A DNA stretch of 64,000 nucleotides from CADEDV01 sp964412375 (GTDB lineage: Bacteria; Bacteroidota; Bacteroidia; Chitinophagales; Chitinophagaceae). A model generated the notes under the pieces. That model saw nothing but the letters and a program-made list of their open reading frames with translations. It was not told the origin of the DNA and ran no database searches. Positions 1-9,277 of this stretch are shown here, one piece after another (the first letter of the stretch is position 1; every line of letters starts with the position of its first letter). A program made the translations under genes and the position numbers. Location: NCBI GenBank assembly GCA_964412375.1, contig CAYPOD010000003.1, positions 79,441 through 143,440 of the forward strand, given 5' to 3'.

Positions 1-903
1 TTAAAAATACACAGACCTGATATTGTTATTGGCTGGATGGGGCATGTTAATGCATACCTGGCATTTTGCAGGCCTTTCATTAACCGGCGAATCGGACTTA
101 TGTGCAGGGAGTCTTCAATACCTTCCCGTTTCATTTCTTATTATAAATTCCCTTTTCTGTTCAGGCTTATGTACAGATGCTACAACAGATTTGCCGGTAT
201 AATAAGTCAGTCAGAAGAAATGAGAAATGACCTGGTTAAAAGTTTTCGGGTACGACCCGATAAGATCAGAATTATTCCTAATCCGGTTGTAGCATCAGAA
301 AGTAACTATGAGATACCAGAAAATGTTCAGCATTTTATCAAGTTATCCGGAAAAATTTTGTTGTTTGTTGGCCGGTTTAGTACTGAGAAGAGAATTGAAA
401 TTTGTGTGCAGGTTATGCAATTCCTTCCTGCATCATATAAACTTATTCTTGTTGGATATGGCGACCTGGAAACTCAAATAAAACAGGAGATTGACAAAAT
501 AGGTTTTTCTGATAGGATAATGATTCAGACATCAGTTGCAGATCCCACTCTTTATTACAGAATGGCTGACTGCCTTCTGTTAACTTCTGAATTTGAAGGA
601 TTCCCAAATGTATTACTGGAAGCGGGACAGGAAGGATGCCCGGCGGTGGTTTTTAAAACAGTTGGTGGAGCGCAGGAAATAATTGATGATGAAAATGGCA
701 TTTATCTTGAACCATCATCTCCAGCCGGTATAGAGTCGTTTGCGGAAGCGATCAAATCTGTTTGTGAAAACTCCGGGAAATTTAACAGGGGAAACATAAA
801 AGCCAAAACACAAAAAAAATACAATATTCGAAACGTAGTTGAACAGTATACAAATTATATTCAGGAGAAGGTATCTGATTTACATACTAATAGTAAAAAA
901 TAA
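1..903 (+). CDS. GT4-family glycosyltransferase, 5' end cut by window
   Basis: Retaining GT-B glycosyltransferase that would add a sugar to a lipid-linked or cell-surface glycan in the cytoplasm. The reading frame is open from base 1 and continues before the first ATG (37) with a typical GT4 stretch reading RPDIVIGWMG, so the true start lies to the left. The C-terminal half has the GT4 sugar-nucleotide-binding signature: FVGRFSTEKR near 365-394, then EGFPNVLLEA (the E-x7-E motif) near 595-624, followed by a GG-AQEII segment. It opens the operon visible here, and the next gene begins 12 bases after its stop in the same frame. Donor and acceptor cannot be told from sequence. Confidence 0.85.
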   Translation, partial: LKIHRPDIVIGWMGHVNAYLAFCRPFINRRIGLMCRESSIPSRFISYYKFPFLFRLMYRCYNRFAGIISQSEEMRNDLVKSFRVRPDKIRIIPNPVVASESNYEIPENVQHFIKLSGKILLFVGRFSTEKRIEICVQVMQFLPASYKLILVGYGDLETQIKQEIDKIGFSDRIMIQTSVADPTLYYRMADCLLLTSEFEGFPNVLLEAGQEGCPAVVFKTVGGAQEIIDDENGIYLEPSSPAGIESFAEAIKSVCENSGKFNRGNIKAKTQKKYNIRNVVEQYTNYIQEKVSDLHTNSKK

Positions 904-915
904 ATATTCATCAAA

Positions 916-1827
916 GTGCAGCATTTTTTTCCTGCTTATAGCAGAAGTCCCTTTAAGATTATTCAAGGACATAAGCCTGTTTCGGATTTTATAGGTAATA
1001 ATTCCATGAGCAATGCAAGTGAGAAAGTGATTGACTCATTTGGAGAAGAATGGGAAAAGTTTGATTCATTCCGTGAAGATGATATCCGGAAACTCGGGGA
1101 AAAGTATTTTGACATTATACCGGAAAAATTACTTAATGGAAATACACAAGTACTGGATGTGGGATGCGGTACCGGCAGATGGTCAAAATACCTGGCCGAT
1201 AAAGTCGGGACTATTGACCTGATTGATCCCAGCAAAGCCATTTTTGTAGCAGACAGGTTACTAAAAGATAAAAGTAATATCAGGCTGGCAAAAGCTTCAG
1301 CAGATGCTATCCCTTTTGCAGATAACCAATTTGACTTGGTAATGTCAATAGGAGTTTTGCATCATATACCTGATACATTGCAGGCAATGAAAGACTGTGT
1401 AAGGAAAGTAAAACCAGGCGGTTATTTTTATGTTTATCTATATTATAATCTTGATAATAGAGGTTTTTTATTTAAATCCATTTTCTGGTTATCAAACTTG
1501 CTCAGAAAAATTGTTTCGTCACTTCCATCAAAATTAAAGAAAGTAGTATGCGATATACTGGCAGTTGTATTATATATGCCCTTTGTAGGACTTAGCAGGT
1601 TCTTTTACGCAATAGGTCTGAAAAATTTTGCTGCAAAAATCCCCTTGTCATCCTACAGGGATAAGAGCTTTCATATTATAAGAAATGATTCTTTAGACAG
1701 GTTTGGTACAAAACTGGAACAGCGGTTTTCTAAAAAGCAGATCATGACTATGATGAATGAATCAGGATTGCATGATATTATTTTCTCTCCTGACCCATTT
1801 TACTGGCATGCCATTGGTAAGAAATGA
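916..1827 (+). CDS. SAM-dependent methyltransferase (class I), glycan locus
   Basis: Rossmann-fold methyltransferase, probably O- or N-methylating a sugar of the glycan. Motif I reads LDVGCGTGRW (about residues 80-89) and the post-motif block DLVMSIGVLHHIPD is near 138-151. The start is uncertain: the frame opens just after the previous stop (901-903), with a GTG at 916 and an ATG at 1006 (MSNASEK). Residues 1-30 resemble the short zinc-ribbon segment seen before many LPS-locus methyltransferases (C-P-x-C then P-F-K-I-I-x-G), but the cysteine positions hold other residues. The stop overlaps the next start as ATGA at 1824-1827, showing translational coupling. The substrate is unknown. Confidence 0.8.
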   Translation: MQHFFPAYSRSPFKIIQGHKPVSDFIGNNSMSNASEKVIDSFGEEWEKFDSFREDDIRKLGEKYFDIIPEKLLNGNTQVLDVGCGTGRWSKYLADKVGTIDLIDPSKAIFVADRLLKDKSNIRLAKASADAIPFADNQFDLVMSIGVLHHIPDTLQAMKDCVRKVKPGGYFYVYLYYNLDNRGFLFKSIFWLSNLLRKIVSSLPSKLKKVVCDILAVVLYMPFVGLSRFFYAIGLKNFAAKIPLSSYRDKSFHIIRNDSLDRFGTKLEQRFSKKQIMTMMNESGLHDIIFSPDPFYWHAIGKK

Positions 1828-2951
1828 CACAAGAAAGTAATAAAATGAATTCTTCGAAAAAAAAAATACAGCAATTATTGTATAGCGGATTGGGCGGACC
1901 AGGCAATGTATTTACTTCACTAGTTAAATCAGATGTCGATCATAAGTACTCACACAATGCTATTTTTTGCGGAATAGAACCACTTCGTGAGGAGTACGTA
2001 AAACTTTGTGAAGAACTGTCTATTCCATATGTGTATTACAAAAAAAGAACAGGACTGGATCTTAGAGTATATGCAAGACTTTTACAAAGTTTTAGAAAGA
2101 CGAAGCCTGATATTCTTTTTATACACGGGGTCTCTTTTATATTACCAGCTTTTATTTACAAATTATTTAACCGTAGGCATCGTCTAATTATAAGAGACAC
2201 TACTGCCCATCATTTAAAGACAACTAAAGAGTGGATATGGTTGTTTTTTTGTCTGTTGATTGCCAATGATATTGTACTTCTTACACAAGAGGCGGCAAAC
2301 GGAATTAAAAGAAAACTCAGATGGATTCCCCGCAGGAAAATCAAGATAATACCTAACGGGCTTGATGTAATGCGATATTTTCCTCTCAGTAGAGAGGCAA
2401 AAGTTTCAAAAATAGTGATTGGTATGCAAAGCAGGTTGTTTCCCGCAAAAGATCACATGACCTTATTAAAGGCGTTCAAAATTTTGACAGATCGCAATCC
2501 ATCCTGCGAGATTGTTCTGGAGATTGCCGGCGACGGAATAACAAGAAAAAAAATTGAAGATACTATAGATGCTATGCGTCTGAGAAATTCAGTCAAAATG
2601 CACGGAATGTTGAATCAAAGTGATTTAGTACAGTTTATGCAATCTCTTGACATTTATGTGCATGCTACATTCGGCGAAACTCTGAGTAATTCAATTATAC
2701 AGGCAATGTCTTGTGGCCTGCCGATAATTGCATCTGATGTGTGGGGGGTAAATAATATGGTCAAGCATGAAGAGACCGGATTGTTATACAAATCAAAGGA
2801 TGCTGAGCAATTAGCTTTTCTACTTGAGGAGCTTATAAAGGATAGCCAGAAGAGAAAGTGGTTAGGAAATGAGGCGAGAATTTTTGCAGAAAACAATTAT
2901 AGCACTGAAAGCATGTTCAAACGGTATCAAAATTTATTTGACAAAGATTGA
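1824..2951 (+). CDS. GT4-family glycosyltransferase
   Basis: Full-length GT4 glycosyltransferase (375 residues). The N-terminus reads LLYSGLGGPGNVFTSL, a glycine-rich acceptor-side loop. The C-terminal nucleotide-sugar site has IGMQSRLFPAKDH, then FGETLSNSIIQAMSCGLPIIAS, in which the second Glu of the usual E-x7-E is Gln. That change is common in the family and does not by itself mean loss of activity. The start at 1824 overlaps the methyltransferase stop; an internal ATG at 1845 (MNSSKKK) is an alternative. It sits in a run of tightly packed same-strand glycan genes. The linkage formed is unknown. Confidence 0.85.
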   Translation: MTQESNKMNSSKKKIQQLLYSGLGGPGNVFTSLVKSDVDHKYSHNAIFCGIEPLREEYVKLCEELSIPYVYYKKRTGLDLRVYARLLQSFRKTKPDILFIHGVSFILPAFIYKLFNRRHRLIIRDTTAHHLKTTKEWIWLFFCLLIANDIVLLTQEAANGIKRKLRWIPRRKIKIIPNGLDVMRYFPLSREAKVSKIVIGMQSRLFPAKDHMTLLKAFKILTDRNPSCEIVLEIAGDGITRKKIEDTIDAMRLRNSVKMHGMLNQSDLVQFMQSLDIYVHATFGETLSNSIIQAMSCGLPIIASDVWGVNNMVKHEETGLLYKSKDAEQLAFLLEELIKDSQKRKWLGNEARIFAENNYSTESMFKRYQNLFDKD

Positions 2952-2966
2952 ATTTCAACAGCAGAC

Positions 2967-4094
2967 ATGAAAATATTATTTGTCCAGCATATGAACGGTA
3001 TTTCAGGATCTGAATTATATTTATTACAAATATTACCGTCGTTACAAAAAAGGGGCATCCACACAGAGGCTTTGATAGCTTACAAGAATGATACAGGTAA
3101 AAATAAATCATTTGTTGATCAATTGCAGCGCAATGGTATAAAAGTACACGAGGTGTATGGCTATCATACTTTCTCATTTGGACTGTTATTGCGGTTTAAA
3201 AAAATAATCAAAAATGGCAATTATGATATTGTCCAAAGCAATTTGATTCATGCTGATGTTTGGATGGCTCTTTCAAAAGTGTTTTTCTTTCGCAAAATGA
3301 AACTTATTAGTGTTAAGCATGGATTTAACGAGAAGTTTGCGGCTAAGTATGGTTTTCAGCCCGGGAAAGTGAACCGCAGTATTTACTCATGGGTTCAGCG
3401 ATTTTCGGGGCTAATGGTTAACAAAAACGCAGCCATATCGAGAGGTATATATGATATGTATGTTAAAGGTAAAATAACAAAGGCATCCAAAATGCAGGTC
3501 GTTTATTATGGACTGAACCTTGATCATATACAAAATGCAGGATTCAGTAATAAGACAACTGAACGTTACGCAGTAATACTTGGAAGGCTCGTAAAGTATA
3601 AAGGGCATGAGTATGTCATAAAGGCTTGGAAAAAGGTGAAAGAGACTAATCCCTCTTTAAAGCTATATATCGTAGGTGGTGGATCATATCATGCCAATCT
3701 TCTGAAACTAACTAAAGAACTTGGTTTGCTTGAACAGGTCATCTTCAAAGGCCATCAACCTAACCCGCATGAAACTCTTCATTTTTCTGAATTTTCAATT
3801 GTTAGCTCCATTTTCGAGGGATTCGGCCTGATTACTCTCGAAAGCTGGCATCACCGGAAACCTGTATTGGCATTTGATGTACCCGCTTTGAATGAAGTGG
3901 TTGATCATAGTAAAAACGGTTTGTTGGTGCCTGTTGGTAATGTAGAAAGGCTTGCGGAAAGTATATTAGAACTATTTCAGAATGGTGAAAAGACAAGGGT
4001 TCTGGGTGAAAATGGTTATCAAAAGCTGCAAAGTGTTTACAGTTTAGAGCGAATGACAAATGAAATGATTTCTTTGTATTACAAAGTTTTATAA
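2967..4094 (+). CDS. GT4-family glycosyltransferase
   Basis: GT4 enzyme of 375 residues beginning MKILFVQHMNGISGSELY, with the GSE loop typical of GT-B acceptor domains. In the C-terminal domain are VILGRLVKYKGHEY and the E-x7-E signature EGFGLITLES near residues 277-286, then a conserved NGLLVP motif. It begins 15 bases after the preceding glycosyltransferase and ends 9 bases before an AsnB-like gene, so it is part of the same operon. Specificity cannot be predicted. It is only distantly similar to the neighbouring GT4 proteins, so it is not a recent tandem copy. Confidence 0.85.
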   Translation: MKILFVQHMNGISGSELYLLQILPSLQKRGIHTEALIAYKNDTGKNKSFVDQLQRNGIKVHEVYGYHTFSFGLLLRFKKIIKNGNYDIVQSNLIHADVWMALSKVFFFRKMKLISVKHGFNEKFAAKYGFQPGKVNRSIYSWVQRFSGLMVNKNAAISRGIYDMYVKGKITKASKMQVVYYGLNLDHIQNAGFSNKTTERYAVILGRLVKYKGHEYVIKAWKKVKETNPSLKLYIVGGGSYHANLLKLTKELGLLEQVIFKGHQPNPHETLHFSEFSIVSSIFEGFGLITLESWHHRKPVLAFDVPALNEVVDHSKNGLLVPVGNVERLAESILELFQNGEKTRVLGENGYQKLQSVYSLERMTNEMISLYYKVL

Positions 4095-4103
4095 TATTGC
4101 AGC

Positions 4104-6017
4104 ATGTGTGGAATTGCCGGTTTTATAGACCTTAAAGGAAATTCGACAAATGAAATATTGTTGTCAATGACTACATCGCTTGCCCACCGGGGACCGGATG
4201 GTGAGGGATTGTATTTTAAGCAGGAGAATCAAGGACAGGTTGGTCTTGGACATCGGCGGCTTAGCATAATTGACCTGAGTTCAGTGGCATCACAGCCCAT
4301 GACCTATAAGCATTTTCAAATTGTTTTTAATGGTGAGGTATATAATTATAGAGAGATAAAGGCAGAGTTGATTGCGAGAGGACACAGTTTTATAACACAA
4401 AGTGATACAGAGGTTATTTTGCACAGTTATGAAGAGTGGGGTGTCTCCTGTGTTCATCGCTTCATTGGTATGTTTGCACTGGTCATTTATGATGAAGAAA
4501 AAAAACAACTTATTGCTTTCCGCGACAGACCTGGTATAAAGCCTTTTTATTATTACCATTCCAATGGGCTATTCCTTTTTGCCTCTGAGTTGAAGGCGTT
4601 TCACCAGCACCCTTCTTTTACAAGGGAACTGGATAATAATGCAGTTGCAGCTTTTTTACAATATGGTAATGTACCGACTCCCCACTGTATTTTTAAAAAT
4701 GCGGCTAAATTGAAACCGGGCCATTATTTGTTATTTGACATCTCTAAGAATAGCCTTGAAATACATCAATACTGGAATGTATATGATTACTATAACAGAC
4801 CAAAGATCAGTATTGATTTTGCCGATGCACTAACAGAAACTGACAAAATTTTAAAAAAAGCTATTGAATACAGGATGGTTTCTGATGTTCCCGTTGGTGT
4901 TTTCCTGAGTGGAGGGTATGACAGTACTTGTGTTACTGCATTATTGCAGAAAGACAGGACAGAGAAGATCAAAACATATACAATAGGATTTGAGAATAAG
5001 GATCTTGATGAAACCCCCTTTGCTAGAGATGTAGCTGATCATCTGGGAACAGAGCACACAGAGTACACCTGTAGTGAGAAAGAGGCACGGAATATTGTAT
5101 CCATATTACCATATTATTACGATGAACCATTTGCGGACAGCAGCGCCATTCCAACCACACTTGTGAGCAGATTAGCAAGAAAAGAGGTCACTGTCGCATT
5201 ATCGGCTGATGCAGGTGATGAATTATTTGGGGGGTATGCCCGGTATTCGTTCATCCTGAATTTCAGAAACAGGCTGACGAAGATACCAAAACCTGCAGCC
5301 AGGCTGGGTTATTGGCTAATGAAAGCATTTCCTGTTCATGCAATACCATTCCTTAAAAAAAATATACATTTTGCCAACAGGTACGAGCGGTTTTCAGAAA
5401 TATTGCGTGACCCAACTTTAAAAACCATTTATTCTTTCGCCACTCAATTATTCACTCACAGGGAGCTTAAAGATCTTTTGCTAAATAAATTTTCATTACT
5501 GTCTAATGATTACCGGAGCAATGCTCTAAAGAAAGAGTATTTTGATCCCCTGACCTATATGATGGCAATAGATTATCAAACCTATTTGCTGGATGATATT
5601 TTGCAGAAAGTTGACAGGGCATCCATGAGTATCGGGCTGGAAGCAAGGGAGCCCTTTCTTGATCATAATGTGATCGAATGGGCTTCATCATTACCTGTTG
5701 ATTTCAAGTACAAGGATGGACAGAAGAAATTTATAATTAAAGAGCTGGTTCACAAATATGTGCCTCAGCAAATAATGGACAGGCCGAAAATGGGTTTTGC
5801 CATACCTGTAAAAGAATGGATGAAAGTTAATTTTAAGGAAATTGTTCACTACTACCTCGGAGATGAATTTTTATCGCCGCAAGGGATCTTCGACAAGAAA
5901 GCAGCAAGGCGTCTGCTGACTGGTTTTTACTCCGCAGATAAAGTACCAGCAGAAAAGCTATGGTATCTGTTAATGTTCCAGATGTGGTATGAAAAATGGA
6001 TGCAGGGAGATCGCTAA
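4104..6017 (+). CDS. AsnB-like glutamine-hydrolysing amidotransferase (glycan locus)
   Basis: Class II glutamine amidotransferase fused to an ATP-pyrophosphatase synthetase domain, 637 residues, the normal AsnB size. Cys2 of MCGIAGF is the predicted glutaminase nucleophile once Met is removed, and RGPDG and NGEVYNY follow. The PP-loop SGGYDST is near residue 270, and downstream are SADAGDELFGGY and the MDRPKMGFAIP segment. The family makes asparagine from aspartate, but AsnB homologues inside surface-glycan loci are often thought to amidate uronic acids or a related carboxylate. A second, divergent copy lies at 7433-9277. The context favours a glycan role; this is inference. Confidence 0.85.
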   Translation: MCGIAGFIDLKGNSTNEILLSMTTSLAHRGPDGEGLYFKQENQGQVGLGHRRLSIIDLSSVASQPMTYKHFQIVFNGEVYNYREIKAELIARGHSFITQSDTEVILHSYEEWGVSCVHRFIGMFALVIYDEEKKQLIAFRDRPGIKPFYYYHSNGLFLFASELKAFHQHPSFTRELDNNAVAAFLQYGNVPTPHCIFKNAAKLKPGHYLLFDISKNSLEIHQYWNVYDYYNRPKISIDFADALTETDKILKKAIEYRMVSDVPVGVFLSGGYDSTCVTALLQKDRTEKIKTYTIGFENKDLDETPFARDVADHLGTEHTEYTCSEKEARNIVSILPYYYDEPFADSSAIPTTLVSRLARKEVTVALSADAGDELFGGYARYSFILNFRNRLTKIPKPAARLGYWLMKAFPVHAIPFLKKNIHFANRYERFSEILRDPTLKTIYSFATQLFTHRELKDLLLNKFSLLSNDYRSNALKKEYFDPLTYMMAIDYQTYLLDDILQKVDRASMSIGLEAREPFLDHNVIEWASSLPVDFKYKDGQKKFIIKELVHKYVPQQIMDRPKMGFAIPVKEWMKVNFKEIVHYYLGDEFLSPQGIFDKKAARRLLTGFYSADKVPAEKLWYLLMFQMWYEKWMQGDR

Positions 6018-6046
6018 CATATTATCCCGCCTTCACCAATTGAAAT

Positions 6047-7426
6047 ATGCCGGAAAAGTTAAGACTATTCAGTTTTGAGGACATTCTGCTGGTACCTATA
6101 TGCCTGGTTGTATTATATGCATTTGCTTTCAGTGTCAGAAAGAAATATGAGCATACAGAAATTAAGAAGTATTTTATTCCCGGTCTTACCTTTCGCCTTT
6201 TGTTTACTGTTCTGTATGCACTAACGATAGATGTATATTATAAGGGTGGAGACACAACTCTTTTTTACAGGGCTTTGCTGGATATGCAGTTTGCCGTTTC
6301 TGACAACCCTACTATTCTTTCTGACATATATTTCAAAACAAAAGTAGAACCTCATGATCCGTTGACAAGCTATTTTATGTATGATGGGAACAGCGTCACT
6401 CATTATTATATGTATCATGTAAGTAATTATATGGTACCTAAGTTTGCCCTTCCTTTTTCTTTTCTTTTCTTTAAAAGCTATTTGTGTATTTCATTTTGTC
6501 TGTCCTTCTTTGCATTTGCGGGATGCTGGCGTTTATTTAAAATGTTTCATTCGCTTTTTCCGCATCTTGGAAAAAAGATAGCGATTGCTACATTATTTCT
6601 CCCTTCAGTACTTTTCTGGGGAAGTGCCTTGCTTAAAGACTCAATTTGTATGGGAGCGTTGGGTTTTTTTGTTTATGCCGTTTACCAGGGTTTTTTCCTC
6701 CGTAGAAAACTGGTAACTAACCTGCTGATCATATTGGCAAGTGCCTTTTTGCTATTTTATGTAAAGCCATACATTATTCTCTGTACGATACCTGCATTTA
6801 TTGTCTGGGGTCTTTTTCTGATCAATAAAAGGATTAGGGATGCTGGAGTTCGTATGCTGCTGACATTTCTGTTTGCTATAATTTCCATTGGAGGGGCTGT
6901 GTATTTTATGCTGAGTATTGCACAATCAGAGATCGCATCTCAGTATGCGCTACAAAATATCGTAAAAGCACTTGATGCGCAGCAGGGTACATACACTTTT
7001 GCAGAAGATGCAGGATCCTATTTTACTGTTGGTGATTTTAATAGTTCAGTAGGTGGTTTGTTGGCTCTTTTTCCTGCCAGTGTTATTGCCACTTTTTTCC
7101 GGCCTTTTATCTGGGAAGTGAGAAGCGTTGTAATGTTATTAACCGCACTGGAAGCTGTTGTTTTCTTATGGCTTACACTTTTGTGTATCAGGTATGCTTC
7201 ATTCAGAAAATTGGGAGTGTTGATCAAACAAAATCCTGTACTTTCTTTTTGCCTTGTTTTTGCAATACTTTTTGGAGGCCTTGTCGGAATGAGTACGCTT
7301 AATTTTGGCACCCTTGCCAGGTATAAGATTCCTGCTTTGCCATTTTTTAGCATTTTTTTATTTGTGGTTTTGGATAAACTTGGTAAAGCATCTCCTCATT
7401 ATATTTTACATCGGAAATTATTCTAA
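6047..7426 (+). CDS. Polytopic membrane protein, candidate glycan polymerase (Wzy-like)
   Basis: Hydrophobic protein of 459 residues with roughly ten predicted membrane spans and no enzyme motif I can name. A loop after the second span reads YKGGDTTLFYRALLDM; later come FWGSALLKDSICMG and the near-C-terminal LARYKIPALPF. That layout (SALLKDS after a mid-protein helix, ARYK-P-LPF near the end) is shared by poorly characterised Bacteroidota membrane proteins in polysaccharide loci and resembles O-antigen/EPS polymerases. It is the only multi-span protein in the visible glycan locus, which supports a Wzy-type role. A flippase is not present in the window. The two AsnB-like genes flank it. Confidence 0.55.
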   Translation: MPEKLRLFSFEDILLVPICLVVLYAFAFSVRKKYEHTEIKKYFIPGLTFRLLFTVLYALTIDVYYKGGDTTLFYRALLDMQFAVSDNPTILSDIYFKTKVEPHDPLTSYFMYDGNSVTHYYMYHVSNYMVPKFALPFSFLFFKSYLCISFCLSFFAFAGCWRLFKMFHSLFPHLGKKIAIATLFLPSVLFWGSALLKDSICMGALGFFVYAVYQGFFLRRKLVTNLLIILASAFLLFYVKPYIILCTIPAFIVWGLFLINKRIRDAGVRMLLTFLFAIISIGGAVYFMLSIAQSEIASQYALQNIVKALDAQQGTYTFAEDAGSYFTVGDFNSSVGGLLALFPASVIATFFRPFIWEVRSVVMLLTALEAVVFLWLTLLCIRYASFRKLGVLIKQNPVLSFCLVFAILFGGLVGMSTLNFGTLARYKIPALPFFSIFLFVVLDKLGKASPHYILHRKLF

Positions 7427-7432
7427 CAGAAT

Positions 7433-9277
7433 ATGTGCGGTATTGCCGGTTCAATAAATTTTAGGCTCAATGCTTCTGCTCTTGACAGGGACCTTATACA
7501 CAGAGGACCTGATGAGAAAAGTCTATTTGAAGAAGGTGAACTTCAATTTTTTCACTACCGCTTATCAATTCTTGATATCAGTGGTGGAAAACAGCCAATG
7601 CATAAAGGCTCCTGTACTATTATATTTAACGGGGAAATTTATAACCACCAGGATGTAAGAAATAAGTATGCATTAACAGGACAAACTTCATCCGATACAG
7701 AAACAATCTTGATGGCTTATCAGCATGCAGGTCCAGCCTGCCTGAATGAGTTTGATGGAATGTTTGCTATTGCAATTCTTGACAGGGATAAAAACATGCT
7801 TTTTTTAGCAAGAGACAGAGCTGGGAAAAAGCCATTATATTATTACTGTAAAAAAAATAGTTTTGTTTTTGCCAGTGAGTTGAATGCCCTAAAAAGCCAG
7901 GTTAAGGCAAATATTTCGGATGTTCATATACAACAATATTTGCGTTACGGAGCATTTCATGGAGAAGCAACACCATATGTAAATGTAAAGGAACTTTTGC
8001 CCGGCGCTTATGCAGAAATTGATATCAATACAGCAGATGTAAAATTAGCAAAGTGGTGGAGTATCGAGCCCTTTTATAAAAGGCGGCTTAGTATTGATCT
8101 TACGGATGCAGTGGAACAAACAGATCATGCTTTACGGCAGGCGATTAAAAGACGATTGGAATCTTCAGATCTTGAGGTGGGTTCATTTTTGAGTGGTGGA
8201 ATAGACAGCGGACTGGTTACTTCTATAGCATCAGAAATGAGACCGGGATTAAGAACATTCACCGTTTCATTTTCCGGAGTTTATGATGAGGCTCCATTGG
8301 CAAAGCAGGTTGCGACAAAACTTAGAACAAATCATACGGAGATCAACATTTCTTTTGATAATCTTCAACACGATATAGAAAAGATTTTATCCAATTACGG
8401 AGAACCTTTTTATGACGACAGTGCTATACCCAGTTATTATGTCAGTAGGGAGGCGAGGAAACACCTGACTGTAATTTTAAACGGTGACGGAGCGGATGAA
8501 ATATTTGGTGGATACAGGCGATATGTGCCATTTACCAAATATGATTTCTTTTCAAAATCCGGATTAATTACATCGCTTTCATCAATAATAAAAGGGGTCA
8601 TTCCTTTTTCCAGGAAGAAACAATCTTTACTAAATTATATGTACAGGCTGGCGGACCTAACCTCAAACAAGGGTCTTGAAATGTATTATTCAGCCAGTAC
8701 AGATATTTTTTGCGGATACTTTGATTCTTTTATAAAACAGGATGAATCATTTGGGAAAAACCTCGAACAACTTTTTCAGGATGTCAGAAAATCCGGTATG
8801 TCGGGTCTTCAGAAAATTATGTATATGGATTTTAATGCCATACTTCCTGATATACTGCTGGTGAAAATGGATATTGCGTCAATGGCTAACTCTCTGGAAG
8901 GAAGAAGCCCGTTCCTGTCAAAAGAGTTACTAGAACTTGCCCCCGGTTTACCGGATGATTTTAAAGTAAAGGGAAAAAGGACAAAGGTCCTGTTGCGGCA
9001 ACTGGCAACCCGGTATCTTCCGAATAAAATTGTTGGTCAACCCAAAAGAGGATTTGAAGTGCCTTTGCAGCAATGGGTGAACAACGAACTAAAAGAGATT
9101 ATCACTGATTATCTGGCATCACCGGGTTCTTTTGCATCAGGTTATGTAAAGGCTGATTTTATTAAAGGGCTTCTTGATAACAAGATCAGGGTACATGCAG
9201 AGAAAAGAGCAAAAATGTTGTATACTCTATTTGCTTTGGAAGTGTGGTATAAAAAATGTGCAGTCAATGTCTGTTGA
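7433..9277 (+). CDS. Second AsnB-like glutamine-hydrolysing amidotransferase
   Basis: Same two-domain architecture as 4104-6017, 614 residues. Cys2 of MCGIAGS is the glutaminase nucleophile, with HRGPDEKS and NGEIYNH following. The PP-loop SGGIDSG (about residues 253-259) and NGDGADEIFGGYRRY in the synthetase domain are intact. It is clearly divergent from the first copy, so the two probably have different substrates or arose by old duplication. It starts 6 bases after the membrane protein and overlaps the deacetylase start by 11 bases, indicating a tight operon. A housekeeping asparagine synthetase would not be expected here in duplicate. Confidence 0.85.
   Translation: MCGIAGSINFRLNASALDRDLIHRGPDEKSLFEEGELQFFHYRLSILDISGGKQPMHKGSCTIIFNGEIYNHQDVRNKYALTGQTSSDTETILMAYQHAGPACLNEFDGMFAIAILDRDKNMLFLARDRAGKKPLYYYCKKNSFVFASELNALKSQVKANISDVHIQQYLRYGAFHGEATPYVNVKELLPGAYAEIDINTADVKLAKWWSIEPFYKRRLSIDLTDAVEQTDHALRQAIKRRLESSDLEVGSFLSGGIDSGLVTSIASEMRPGLRTFTVSFSGVYDEAPLAKQVATKLRTNHTEINISFDNLQHDIEKILSNYGEPFYDDSAIPSYYVSREARKHLTVILNGDGADEIFGGYRRYVPFTKYDFFSKSGLITSLSSIIKGVIPFSRKKQSLLNYMYRLADLTSNKGLEMYYSASTDIFCGYFDSFIKQDESFGKNLEQLFQDVRKSGMSGLQKIMYMDFNAILPDILLVKMDIASMANSLEGRSPFLSKELLELAPGLPDDFKVKGKRTKVLLRQLATRYLPNKIVGQPKRGFEVPLQQWVNNELKEIITDYLASPGSFASGYVKADFIKGLLDNKIRVHAEKRAKMLYTLFALEVWYKKCAVNVC

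Noticed and set aside
4104..9277. Housekeeping asparagine synthetase genes
   Set aside because: Two divergent copies in one tight glycan operon argue for carbohydrate-related amidation.
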